In this document: positions 8,732-16,396 of the stretch, piece after piece | Layout: each line of letters begins with the position of its first letter | Position numbering within the stretch: position 1 is the first letter of the stretch | Assembly: GCA_045126975.1 (NCBI GenBank) | Contig: JBGVPL010000015.1 | Coordinates: forward strand, 1-64,000 | From: Aphodosoma sp045126975 | GTDB lineage: Bacteria > Bacteroidota > Bacteroidia > Bacteroidales > Paludibacteraceae | DNA: 64,000 nucleotides | Direction of reading: 5' to 3' | The notes under the pieces: generated by a model | Databases searched by the model: none | Seen by the model: the letters and a program-made list of their open reading frames with translations, nothing else | What the model was told of the DNA's origin: nothing | Translations under genes and position numbers: made by a program

Positions 8732-9223
8732 TAGGCTAAAATTTTAAAAATTAGACAATAATCCCCCTATCTTCACTCTATTTAGTAAAGAAATAATCAA
8801 TAAAAACTCAAAAAAAACAATTAGGAAATTTAGGTTAGATTATAGATTGTCGACAAAAAGAATATTCTAAAAATTCATAGTTTTCACTCTGCAAAGTTAA
8901 ACAACTCAAATCACACCATCACAAAAATTCACGTTAAAAAAAACAAACACACTTTTAACATTTATTAATCGCTATATATCAACCAAATAACACACAAAAC
9001 ATTTTTTAACACATATAATAAATGTGAAAATGACATCATTGCAATTAGATTATTTACACGTAAAAACACCATCAAAATATAAATTAAAAACGAAATTTAG
9101 TTTATGAAATAAAAAAAATCCCCACCATCACACAATAAACCCCACCCACACATCGTTATACAAACAAAAACGTAAAATAATTATGCATTTTGAATTGTGA
9201 ATTGTGAATTAAAATAATTGCCT
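8732..9223. other. Intergenic region, very A/T-rich, divergent control region
   Basis: About 490 bases with no credible reading frame separate the polyene operon from the small rightward gene. They hold a leftward promoter for the polyene operon and, near the right end, three tandem heptamers (TGAATTG, TGAATTG, TGAATTA at 9191-9211). I recognised nothing else. Confidence 0.6.
8892..8925 (-). promoter_or_regulatory. Bacteroidetes-type promoter of the polyene operon
   Basis: Read on the minus strand, TAACTTTG (8899-8892) matches the -7 consensus TAnnTTTG. A TTTG (8925-8922) lies 22 nt upstream, slightly longer than the usual 19-21. The position implies a leader of about 155 nt before the acyltransferase. 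Confidence 0.55.
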
Positions 9224-9373
9224 ATGACAGAAAAATCTACTCTTAAAACTCCAAAATCACAAACCAAATCGCCTAAACAATCAACTATCAACTTCTTGTT
9301 GTCGTTTGCGTCGGTCTATCAAGTTGCAAACCCTCAAACCACACAACCGGTCTGTGATTTTATTCTAAACTAA
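9224..9373 (+). CDS. Small 49-residue protein of unknown function
   Basis: An ATG-started frame of 49 codons encodes a basic, Lys/Thr/Gln-rich N-terminal half (MTEKSTLKTPKSQTK) followed by a short amphipathic stretch (TINFLLSFASVYQV) and ending in CDFILN. A strong intrinsic terminator begins 27 nt after the stop, which supports a discrete transcribed gene. Tails of this kind (a charged tract followed by a short hydrophobic helix) are seen in small unannotated Bacteroidales proteins. I do not recognise a named family and infer no function. No convincing Shine-Dalgarno sequence is present, which is normal for this phylum. Confidence 0.5.
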   Translation: MTEKSTLKTPKSQTKSPKQSTINFLLSFASVYQVANPQTTQPVCDFILN

Positions 9374-9399
9374 GAGAACTCCTCTTACAAAAACTACAA

Positions 9400-9437
9400 A
9401 AAGAGATGCAAAACACCACATTTGCATCTCTTTTTTT
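9400..9437 (+). terminator. Intrinsic terminator after the 49-residue gene
   Basis: A perfect 13-bp stem (AAAGAGATGCAAA at 9400-9412 with TTTGCATCTCTTT at 9421-9433) with an 8-nt loop leads into a run of seven Ts. Confidence 0.85.
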
Positions 9438-9446
9438 GCATATTTC

Positions 9447-9477
9447 TTGCATATCCAAAACAAAATCATTAACTTTG
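9447..9477 (+). promoter_or_regulatory. Promoter of the nucleoside phosphorylase
   Basis: TAACTTTG at 9470-9477 is a full -7 match. TTG at 9447-9449 sits 20 nt upstream as a partial -33 element. Transcription would start near 9484, giving a leader of roughly 390 nt that contains the two 135-nt repeats. Confidence 0.55.
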
Positions 9478-9585
9478 CCTATTAAAACAATAAAACTCCC
9501 ACAAATATTCACAACATTTATATTTATTCATTTGTGGTGATTCGTGTAATTTGTGGGCTAAAAAAACATATTTTCTTGTCTTCAT

Positions 9586-9856
9586 GTCTAAAAAAAGACT
9601 AACGCCGAACCAACGGTCTTGAGCCAAAGGCGAAAAAAGGTCTGTCTTTCTTCCGCCAAGATACGTTGCAAACGTAACGAGGCGTATGTAAAGACAAAAA
9701 TTATGTCCTTATGTCATTCTGTCTAAAAAAAAGACTAACGCCGAACCAACGGTCTTGAGCCAAAGGCGAAAAAAGGTCTGTCTTTATTCCGCCAAGATAC
9801 ATCGCAGATGTAGCGAGGCGTATGTAAAGACAAAAATTATGTCCTTATGTCATTCT
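9586..9856 (+). repeat. Two tandem copies of a 135/136-nt structured element
   Basis: Copy 1 (9586-9720) and copy 2 (9721-9856) are nearly identical, and a third copy is cut off after about 12 nt at 9857. Each copy contains AACCAACGGTCTTGAGCC and a cruciform-like hairpin flanked by CGCC and GGCG. The inner stem differs between copies but stays paired: TACGTT/AACGTA in copy 1 and TACATC/GATGTA in copy 2, both with a GCA loop. This compensatory change indicates selection or a folding constraint on structure. The 18-nt core recurs inverted at 37552-37569, so the unit belongs to a dispersed family. Confidence 0.85.
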
Positions 9857-9876
9857 GTCTAAAAAAACAATATATT

Positions 9877-10809
9877 ATGCGTACAATTCCAGCTTCAGAA
9901 CTAATCATCAACAACGACGGCTCTATTTTCCATCTTCACGTCCGTCCCGACCAAATAGCCACCACAATCCTACTCTGTGGCGACCCTAAACGCGTTGACC
10001 TCATTGCCTCTCATTTCGACACAATCGAGTGCGACATCTCTAGCCGCGAGTTCCACACCATCACTGGTACCTATCGTGGCAAACGCCTCTCTTGCGTCTC
10101 TCATGGCATCGGTTGCGACAACATCGACATCGTCGTTACCGAACTCGATGCGCTGGTCAATATCGACTTCGCTACTCGCCAAGAAAAAGCCGAGCATACT
10201 ACGCTCACTCTCGTGCGAATAGGCACGTCAGGTGGTCTGCAAGAATGTTCGCCAGTAGGTTCTTATGTCGTAGCAGCCAAATCTATGGGCTTCGATGGCT
10301 TATTGAACTACTACGAAGTGCCTGACGGTATATTTGATTTAGACCTCGAAGCTGCATTCTGTAAACACGTTGGTTGGAATCATCGTTTGCCTGCTCCTTA
10401 CGTCGTAAGTGCCGACCCCGAACTTGTCAATCGCATTGGTCACGACATGGTCAAAGGCATCACCATCGCCGCTCCTGGCTTCTACGGTCCACAAGGTCGC
10501 TACGTCCGCGCTCGTCCTGCCGACATGGAGCTCAACTCCAAAATTCAGTCGTTCCGCTATACACCAAAACATTCCAGCGACGAAGTGCAATTTGCAATGG
10601 ACTCAGTAAATTCAGTTCGTGATGATAAGGAATGGCAAATCACCAACTTCGAGATGGAAAGTTCAGCACTTGCAGGTATGTCTGCCCTACTTGGCCACAA
10701 AGCCATGACCGTCTGCGCCATCATCGCAGGCCGCGTCTCTCACAACATGAACACCGAATACAAAGGCTCAATCGAAGGCCTCATCAAAATCGTCCTCGAA
10801 CGAATCTAA
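9877..10809 (+). CDS. Nucleoside phosphorylase (purine/uridine phosphorylase family)
   Basis: This 310-residue protein of the PNP_UDP_1 family has the phosphate-binding segment LLCGDPKRV near residue 25, the strand RIGTSGGLQ near 110 and the substrate-binding segment NFEMESSALAG near 255. It should cleave a nucleoside with phosphate to give the free base and ribose-1-phosphate (salvage). The E-M-E-S arrangement fits uridine phosphorylase at least as well as purine phosphorylases, so specificity is open. I chose the ATG at 9877; an earlier in-frame start at 9847 would place ten residues inside the upstream repeat. It is transcribed alone with a long repetitive leader. Confidence 0.85.
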   Translation: MRTIPASELIINNDGSIFHLHVRPDQIATTILLCGDPKRVDLIASHFDTIECDISSREFHTITGTYRGKRLSCVSHGIGCDNIDIVVTELDALVNIDFATRQEKAEHTTLTLVRIGTSGGLQECSPVGSYVVAAKSMGFDGLLNYYEVPDGIFDLDLEAAFCKHVGWNHRLPAPYVVSADPELVNRIGHDMVKGITIAAPGFYGPQGRYVRARPADMELNSKIQSFRYTPKHSSDEVQFAMDSVNSVRDDKEWQITNFEMESSALAGMSALLGHKAMTVCAIIAGRVSHNMNTEYKGSIEGLIKIVLERI

Positions 10810-10999
10810 TAGTTTAGAGTTAAAAGATTAGAGTTGAGAGACCTTCGGTATTAACTCTAAACTCTAATCTATAACCTTTAACCTTTAACCTATCACTCTA
10901 AACTCTAATCACTAAACTCTAAACTCTAAACTTATTCTCCCCCTGTCTTAGGGGGAGTGTCCGCAGGACGAGGGGGTTCTTAACTCTAAACTCTAAACT
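10810..10999 (+). repeat. Spacer of heptamer arrays around a G-rich hairpin element
   Basis: Nearly the whole spacer is made of variants of TAAACTC, TAATCAC and TAACCTT with a 7-nt period. Embedded at 10937-10978 is a hairpin element: CTCCCCCT (10937-10944) pairs with AGGGGGAG (10950-10957), then GTCC-GCA-GGAC forms a second stem, followed by GAGGGGG. The same element, with compensatory changes, occurs inside mnmE at 12152-12191. Confidence 0.85.
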
Positions 11000-11004
11000 T
11001 TCAT

Positions 11005-12582
11005 ATGAACATAGCAGCAATAGCAACAGCACCTGGCACAGGTGGCATCGCCGTAATTCGCCTCAGCGGACCCGATGCATTCACAATCACCGACCGCATC
11101 TTCCGCGCCCGCAATCGCAACAAAACCGTATCTACTGCCGAAGCCTACACCATGCTCTTCGGCAACATCATTGATAATAAAACAGACAATAATCTAAATG
11201 TTGACTGTAGACATAAAATCATCGACGAAGTCATAGTTGCCATCTTCCGTGCACCGCACTCATTCACAGGCGAAAACACTGTCGAAATCTCGTGCCACGG
11301 TTCTGTCTACATCCAACAAGAAATCCTTCGCCTACTCATCGTCGCTGGTGCTCGCATGGCTGGTCCTGGCGAGTTCACTCAACGTGCCTTCCTCAATGGT
11401 CGACTCGACCTCTCTCAAGCCGAAGCCGTAGCCGACCTCATCAATGCCCAATCTGCTGCTGCTCATACTATTGCGCTCAACCAAATGCGTGGCAATTTCT
11501 CGTCTAAACTCGAAGAACTTCGCCGTCAACTACTCCATTTCGTCTCTCTACTTGAGCTCGAACTCGACTTTGGCGACCACGACGACCTCGAATTTGCCGA
11601 CCGCACCGAACTCAATTCCGTTGCACAAGAAATACAATCGCAACTCACTCGCCTACAACAATCTTTCTCTCAAGGCAATGCCATCAAAAATGGTATCCCT
11701 GTAGCCATCGTAGGCGAAACCAATGCAGGCAAATCTACCCTACTCAACCTCCTAGTAGGCGACAATCGTGCCATCGTGTCTGACATTCACGGCACTACAC
11801 GCGATGTCATCGAAGACACAGTCAATATCAACGGACTCACATTCCGCTTCATCGACACAGCCGGCATACGCCAAACATCCGATATCATCGAAAACCTTGG
11901 CATTGAACGCACCTACGAAATGATATCTCGCGCCCAAATCATCCTTTGGGTAGTCGATTCAACCAACGTCACCGAACATATCGAGTGGCTCGCCGAGCGC
12001 ATCATGCGCCGCACCGAAGGCAAACGTCTCATCATCCTACTCAACAAAGTCGACCGCCTCAACGACGAAGAACTCACCACCCTCCGCGACTGGTTCGAAC
12101 CATATAAGACAACAGTCAACAGACAATCGCCTAACGAAGCAAACTCAAACTCCTCCCCTGTTTTAGGGGAGGTGCCAAAGGCGGAGGGGTTAACATCTGT
12201 TGACTATAGACAAAATTTAAATCCGGATGGCGACTGTAGACCGTTGACCGTTGACTGTAGACAAAACACCATCCTCGAAATCTCCGCCAAACAATCCATC
12301 AACACCAACCAGCTCACTCAACTCCTCTACGAAAGCGCACAAATGCCAGACCTCTCAGCTGGCGACATCATCATATCTAACCTCCGTCACTACGAAGCCC
12401 TCACCCACGCCCTCGAATCAATTGACCGCGTCATCGAAGGCCTACAGATGAATATCCCAGCCGACTTCGTAGCCCAAGACATCCGCGAAGCCCTCTTCCA
12501 CCTTGCCGAAATCACAGGCGGCGAAATCACCACCGACGAAGTCCTCGGCAACATCTTCGCACACTTCTGCATCGGGAAATAA
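11005..12582 (+). CDS. mnmE: tRNA uridine-5-carboxymethylaminomethyl GTPase MnmE with two repeat-derived insertions
   Basis: MnmE works with MnmG to modify U34 of certain tRNAs. The N-terminal folate-binding domain begins MNIAAIATAPGTGGIAVIRL. The GTPase domain has G1 GETNAGKST (237-245), G2 GTTRD, G3 DTAG, G4 NKVD and G5 SAK, and the protein ends with the essential C-x-G-K motif (FCIGK). At 525 residues it is about 60 longer than usual. The excess is in two places: about residues 58-70 in a loop of the N-terminal domain, and about residues 369-421 between G4 and G5. Both contain copies of a GTTGACTGTAGAC phrase, and the second also carries the G-rich hairpin element seen just upstream of the gene. 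All core motifs are intact, so the protein is probably functional. Confidence 0.95.
   Translation: MNIAAIATAPGTGGIAVIRLSGPDAFTITDRIFRARNRNKTVSTAEAYTMLFGNIIDNKTDNNLNVDCRHKIIDEVIVAIFRAPHSFTGENTVEISCHGSVYIQQEILRLLIVAGARMAGPGEFTQRAFLNGRLDLSQAEAVADLINAQSAAAHTIALNQMRGNFSSKLEELRRQLLHFVSLLELELDFGDHDDLEFADRTELNSVAQEIQSQLTRLQQSFSQGNAIKNGIPVAIVGETNAGKSTLLNLLVGDNRAIVSDIHGTTRDVIEDTVNINGLTFRFIDTAGIRQTSDIIENLGIERTYEMISRAQIILWVVDSTNVTEHIEWLAERIMRRTEGKRLIILLNKVDRLNDEELTTLRDWFEPYKTTVNRQSPNEANSNSSPVLGEVPKAEGLTSVDYRQNLNPDGDCRPLTVDCRQNTILEISAKQSINTNQLTQLLYESAQMPDLSAGDIIISNLRHYEALTHALESIDRVIEGLQMNIPADFVAQDIREALFHLAEITGGEITTDEVLGNIFAHFCIGK
12152..12191 (+). repeat. G-rich hairpin element inserted in frame in mnmE
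   Basis: CCTCCCCT (12152-12159) pairs with AGGGGAGG (12165-12172), followed by GCC-AAA-GGC and GGAGGGGTT. It is a diverged copy of the element at 10937-10978. The sequence has changed in both arms of both stems while pairing is kept. It is translated as part of residues 383-396 of MnmE. Confidence 0.85.
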
Positions 12583-12589
12583 CAAAAAA

Positions 12590-12606
12590 GGGCGTCATAG
12601 ACGCCC
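12590..12606 (-). terminator. Intrinsic terminator of the leftward six-gene operon
   Basis: A perfect 7-bp stem (GGGCGTC/GACGCCC) with a 3-nt loop is followed, on the minus strand, by six Ts. It can end leftward transcription from the island. The same hairpin, without a T-run in that direction, follows the mnmE stop by 7 nt. Confidence 0.7.
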
Positions 12607-12882
12607 AACTATGCTTAACCGCAGGTGACCAAAGGGAACCTGCGGACTATAAAATCCCACCAACAACGTCTCCAACGGGGGCTAACAAGACTCCCCCCTT
12701 ACATTGTGTATCTACTCACCTTACCCAACAAAAAAGCACTGAAGAAAACTGCTAACAAAGCTTCAATGAGGTTAAAAATATTAGTTGACAATAATAAAAA
12801 AACTCTATCACAATAATAACGATTGCCCATTGAAGTGTCATCATTTATTTATTCTATAAGATTTTATTAGCGTCCTAATTAA
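12607..12882. other. Region between mnmE and the six-gene operon
   Basis: This region has two further inverted repeats: CCGCAGGT...ACCTGCGG around 12620-12647, and GGGGG...CCCCC around 12677-12698. It also holds a short leftward hydrophobic reading frame (listed separately). A rightward frame across 12625-12816 has no recognisable features and cuts through both hairpins. No RNA family was recognised. Confidence 0.5.
12699..12830 (-). CDS. Possible 43-residue hydrophobic peptide
   Basis: An ATG at 12830 opens 43 codons (MGNRYYCDRVFLLL...) with one strongly hydrophobic segment (IFNLIEALLAVFFSAFLL) followed by a basic tail (GKVSRYTM). A single membrane helix with a basic C-terminus is the layout of small membrane proteins, including type I toxins. 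It lies between the last gene of the six-gene operon and the operon's terminator, in the same direction. Nothing beyond composition and position supports it. Confidence 0.3.
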   Translation of the reverse strand: MGNRYYCDRVFLLLSTNIFNLIEALLAVFFSAFLLGKVSRYTM

Positions 12883-13803
12883 CTATCTATGATTAGGATT
12901 ATTTACATCAAAATAAAATTCATTAGTATCTTCATCCCATGGATAGTATCTAATAAGTTTGTATACCTTCGTTTTATATATTACACCTTGCGGGTGTATT
13001 ACATTCTTATCAAAACAAAAACCCAACACTACTCTTGATAAATCTCCACTATTATATGGGATAAAATAATTCATCCCAACTTCATTCTCTTGCCATATAG
13101 GATGATATCCTTTATCTATAGCATACTTATCTATAGCATCTATCACTGACTTGTCAATATACATATAATTACCTGGAAGCCCAGCTCTACTACCACCTGA
13201 TTCTAATATATATGCTTTTGAAAAAGCTGTGTTCATCTGCAACTCTTTGGGGTTGTAGATAACTATTGGATTTCCAATAGATTTTGCTAAATTGCTAATT
13301 TCGCTTCCTTGTGGTTTAGAATAATTACATACATAATCATCAAGTCTTACCTCATCTGCAAGATATTCAATATTTTCTCCAAATGCAAGTACTGTTCTAC
13401 ATCCAGGTAAATCATTCTCGTGTTCTGTTTCACTTATAGACATATGTAATTCTACACAAGATCGTAGAAACATACTAATACTCAAAATATTATTTTTATC
13501 TTCTAGTTTACTTTTAGGGTGAAATACTTTAGCTATTCCATCATTGAGTATCAGATTTCTCTCAAATGGTGCACTATAATACAATGCCGAACTATGTGCA
13601 GCTTCTAACCTACTATAGATTTTCTCCATTTGTGATTTATCTAAATTCCAATTAGCTTCAACAAATATATTTGAGAATCCTAATAAATCTGACCACAAAC
13701 AAAAACATGAAGAATATTTCATTTTAGGAGGATGTCCTATTTTCATGGTTAAATTACTCCCAAATTCTTTCTTTGCTTCTTTGAACAACTTACTAAAATC
13801 CAT
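12883..13803 (-). CDS. Class III nucleotide cyclase-like protein of the six-gene operon
   Basis: This 306-residue protein has no close family that I recognise, but its first 200 residues follow the class III adenylyl/guanylyl cyclase plan. WSDLLGFSN (37-45) matches the first metal-binding Asp in the F-x-D-I-x-G-F strand, with Asp39. LILNDGI (84-90) gives the second Asp (Asp88). MNTAFSKAY (190-198) resembles the N-T-A-S-R helix that contacts the substrate, with Lys196 replacing Arg. Cyclases of this class generate cCMP or cUMP in Pycsar defence. The last 100 residues are of unknown fold. I chose the ATG at 13803; a GTG at 13848 is possible and lies 5 nt after the upstream stop. The function is inferred. 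Confidence 0.45.
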   Translation of the reverse strand: MDFSKLFKEAKKEFGSNLTMKIGHPPKMKYSSCFCLWSDLLGFSNIFVEANWNLDKSQMEKIYSRLEAAHSSALYYSAPFERNLILNDGIAKVFHPKSKLEDKNNILSISMFLRSCVELHMSISETEHENDLPGCRTVLAFGENIEYLADEVRLDDYVCNYSKPQGSEISNLAKSIGNPIVIYNPKELQMNTAFSKAYILESGGSRAGLPGNYMYIDKSVIDAIDKYAIDKGYHPIWQENEVGMNYFIPYNSGDLSRVVLGFCFDKNVIHPQGVIYKTKVYKLIRYYPWDEDTNEFYFDVNNPNHR

Positions 13804-13853
13804 AACTTTAATAATACAAATTTCTTTGCAATTTAAACTTAAATTCACATTTC

Positions 13854-15296
13854 TCAGTAACTGAGTTTATATCCAGGATTGCTAGCTGATGGTTGTTGCT
13901 TTCCATTTATATATATTACCGCTGGGATATATTCCCCTTTTTCAAACATATCTTTTTTCACATCTTCTAACTGTGCTCTAATTTCATCTATTGAATCATC
14001 TTCTACAATAACCATGAAAAGCCCATCAGTTGCTTGGGTTGCGTTCATATATGCCGCCAATTGAGTACGATACCCATGTAGCAAATCTTTATTACATGAT
14101 CGCTTGATCTCAACAACTGTATTCGCTTTTGCTCCACGCGTTATCTGAAAATCTAATTCACCGACTCCTGGATTCGACTCCCGTGCTATGGCAACATCAA
14201 ATTCCCCAGCATTTTTATATGTGTCAGCAACCATCCAAAGCAATAGTTGCCAGTCTGTTTCGTCAGGTTTCCTATTCTTGCGATATAATATCTCTGAAAG
14301 TCGCATGTTTTCCACGAGCCTTTTAAATTGATTACACATAGAATATGTAAGCTCATAAATTTCTTCAGCGGCAGATTTATTCTGTTTAATTTCACACACA
14401 AAGGGAATAGTACGCAATAATTCATGAAGTAGCACTCCTTGATACTGTTCTTTCTTATCCTCAATAAAATCATATGGAACTCCAATAAGACCTTTGAAAT
14501 ATTCTATTGCAACATTATAGCAGTCACGATTATTACAAATCAATGATTTCCAATCTGATTTCTTGAAATTACGATAGTCGGACCAGCAAACGCCAATCAC
14601 ACTTGCAATTTTTTGTTTTAATTTATTATTATAGTTACAAACTCTATCTATGTCATCATAATCTACAGCATATGGTAAATCGCATAAAAATTGCGCTGGA
14701 ATAAATAATATGGGTTTACCATTATAAAAAGGCACATTAAACGACAGATTATATGAGTACCTATACTGTTTTGTTGGCAAATCTAACTCTAAACTGATAC
14801 GCTGTGTATATGAAAGAAAATGTTTCTGTAATATAGAGATCGTCATATCGCTAATTCTGTCTGCCCCCATATTATCTTCAATTAGCTGCATTAAACAAAA
14901 TATTTCAGGATCAGTCATTCCTGCCTTAATAATATCATATGTACTTTCGGCTAATTGAATTGATAAAGCTCCACTAATACCTCTACCATGGGTGTTTCCT
15001 GTAGAATAGCCTAATCCAGTATTTGAAATTTCCTTTAGAGTGTATCGTCTTATCATCATTTTGAAAAAACGATCTTGTTTAGATTTACTAGAAGCTGCGT
15101 TGGTTAATGTAACAAAGCCTCTGAAATACTGTAAAAAGTCTTCATAGGCATCCTTAAACTCTAGGATTTTGCAATCTTTTAATAATAAAGGATCTATATG
15201 GAGCAATGAGTCCTGATCCAAAAAAGCATTATACACACCTTTGTTGACAAAATCTTGATGCTTTATATTAAAATATGTACTGTAATGATTCGCCAT
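13854..15296 (-). CDS. PD-(D/E)XK nuclease-like protein of the six-gene operon
   Basis: This is a 480-residue cytoplasmic protein. The C-terminal third holds a plausible PD-(D/E)XK core: GELDFQI (379-385, Asp382), VVEIKRS (394-400, Glu396 and Lys398) and the downstream helix YRTQLAAYMNA with Gln412. The 300-residue N-terminal part is conserved-looking but unassigned; it starts NHYSTYFNIKHQDF, followed by HIDPLLL, in the style of uncharacterised defence proteins. It is probably a DNA- or RNA-cleaving effector. The gene starts 3 nt after the stop of the small membrane protein, so they are co-translated. The N-terminal part may be the sensor or an oligomerisation module. Confidence 0.6.
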   Translation of the reverse strand: MANHYSTYFNIKHQDFVNKGVYNAFLDQDSLLHIDPLLLKDCKILEFKDAYEDFLQYFRGFVTLTNAASSKSKQDRFFKMMIRRYTLKEISNTGLGYSTGNTHGRGISGALSIQLAESTYDIIKAGMTDPEIFCLMQLIEDNMGADRISDMTISILQKHFLSYTQRISLELDLPTKQYRYSYNLSFNVPFYNGKPILFIPAQFLCDLPYAVDYDDIDRVCNYNNKLKQKIASVIGVCWSDYRNFKKSDWKSLICNNRDCYNVAIEYFKGLIGVPYDFIEDKKEQYQGVLLHELLRTIPFVCEIKQNKSAAEEIYELTYSMCNQFKRLVENMRLSEILYRKNRKPDETDWQLLLWMVADTYKNAGEFDVAIARESNPGVGELDFQITRGAKANTVVEIKRSCNKDLLHGYRTQLAAYMNATQATDGLFMVIVEDDSIDEIRAQLEDVKKDMFEKGEYIPAVIYINGKQQPSASNPGYKLSY

Positions 15297-15299
15297 ATA

Positions 15300-15743
15300 T
15301 TAACCATTAAATTGTTTTGTCGCACAATAAGCCTTAACTCCCATTTTTGCTGTAGTACTCAAAATAAGAGCAATAGCAGGAATTAGTATTGCAGTACTCA
15401 TTCCAACAGCTGGTGCTATCCAATCTGCGATATATGTCACAGCCCCCAAACCAATAGGTTTCCCCGCTGCGACAAATTTATCATGTTCATCTTGATAATC
15501 CGTATGACCACATATAAACTTATCAAATTCATTTCTAAACCTATTCCAATAATTCTTTTTGTTATTAGCATCTTCTGTAACACCTCCAAATGTTACGGTC
15601 TGCATAGGTCCTCTTGCATTAATCCATTCTTCAGCAGCCTTTTCTTCACCATATATAGCAACTAATTGTTCTATGAAATTTCTTTGGTATGGCTTTAGAG
15701 GCTTAAGCCAATCCTCCAATGGGATATTTTCTATTTCAATCAT
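15300..15743 (-). CDS. Small helical membrane protein of the six-gene operon
   Basis: This 147-residue protein has a soluble N-terminal half (residues 1-95) that begins IPLEDWLKPLKPYQRNF and looks like a small helical adaptor domain. Two adjacent hydrophobic stretches follow (about 98-112 and 115-135), then a short basic tail. Its ATG overlaps the protease stop by 4 nt. Small helical domains that accompany trypsin-like proteases in predicted bacterial conflict systems often act as adaptors between sensor and effector. This one could dock the complex at the membrane or act as a pore-forming effector. I do not recognise a named family. Confidence 0.5.
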   Translation of the reverse strand: MIEIENIPLEDWLKPLKPYQRNFIEQLVAIYGEEKAAEEWINARGPMQTVTFGGVTEDANNKKNYWNRFRNEFDKFICGHTDYQDEHDKFVAAGKPIGLGAVTYIADWIAPAVGMSTAILIPAIALILSTTAKMGVKAYCATKQFNG

Positions 15744-16390
15744 AACATTTCTTTTATATGATTAGCTGATATACAATATGATGTTTGATTTAACTCATGA
15801 GGGTTAATGCCGGCGATTATTACCCCAGAATTTGGCGCATACGCACCTATTAGCAGACCAATAATAGATCCTGTCTTCTTATTGAATACTATTGATCCAG
15901 ATTGTCCTGGTCTAGTTTGTATGTTTATAGTTGCATACTTCGATTTAACGCCTGAACTTTCCAATAACATTTTAGCTCCAATTTCAGCTTCTTGGTATGT
16001 CAAAACTCGTCTTCCCATAACACAATGAGGAAAACCATACATTCCAATTCTTTCACCAACTTTTATATCATCTAATGATTCAAGTGGTGGCAAAATACCT
16101 GAAAAACTTAATTGAGTTTTAAGTATGCAAATATCAGTTATTGGATTAATATCTTCAACAATAGCAGGTATTGGATGACAAGAACTATCAGATGTATCTT
16201 GATACTCATCAATATTCTTAATATGAGGCATTAGGACAACCAAATCTTTTGTTTCATTCCCAATGACATGTCTTGCGGTTACTATTTTACCATCATTGGA
16301 AATTAAGAAACCAGTCCCTAACATTCTTATTGCTCCTTCGGTACGATCATGCACTCCGATGACTAAAGTAATTTGAGAAAAATCTATCAT
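15740..16390 (-). CDS. Trypsin-like serine protease without signal peptide
   Basis: This 216-residue S1-fold protease has a complete triad: His41 in TARHVIG, Asp86 in ITDICILK, and Ser164 in RPGQSGSIV (GxSG, with Ser in place of the second Gly of the usual GGP). There is no signal peptide or PDZ domain, so it acts in the cytoplasm, unlike DegP-type enzymes. Cytoplasmic trypsin-like proteases joined to ATPases and small helical domains are recurrent in predicted conflict systems, where proteolysis activates an effector. It lies 6 nt after the RloB-like gene and overlaps the membrane protein gene by 4 nt. Confidence 0.75.
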   Translation of the reverse strand: MIDFSQITLVIGVHDRTEGAIRMLGTGFLISNDGKIVTARHVIGNETKDLVVLMPHIKNIDEYQDTSDSSCHPIPAIVEDINPITDICILKTQLSFSGILPPLESLDDIKVGERIGMYGFPHCVMGRRVLTYQEAEIGAKMLLESSGVKSKYATINIQTRPGQSGSIVFNKKTGSIIGLLIGAYAPNSGVIIAGINPHELNQTSYCISANHIKEML

Positions 16391-16396
16391 AGTCCT

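Noticed and set aside
9586..9856. A tandem riboswitch controlling the nucleoside phosphorylase
   Set aside because: The elements are structured and lie in the leader, but the core recurs in inverse orientation before an unrelated gene and no expression platform or known aptamer is seen. A dispersed repeat family explains it better.
12625..12816. Rightward 63-codon gene after mnmE
   Set aside because: It crosses two hairpins, has no recognisable domain, and lies antisense to the probable leader and end of the island operon.
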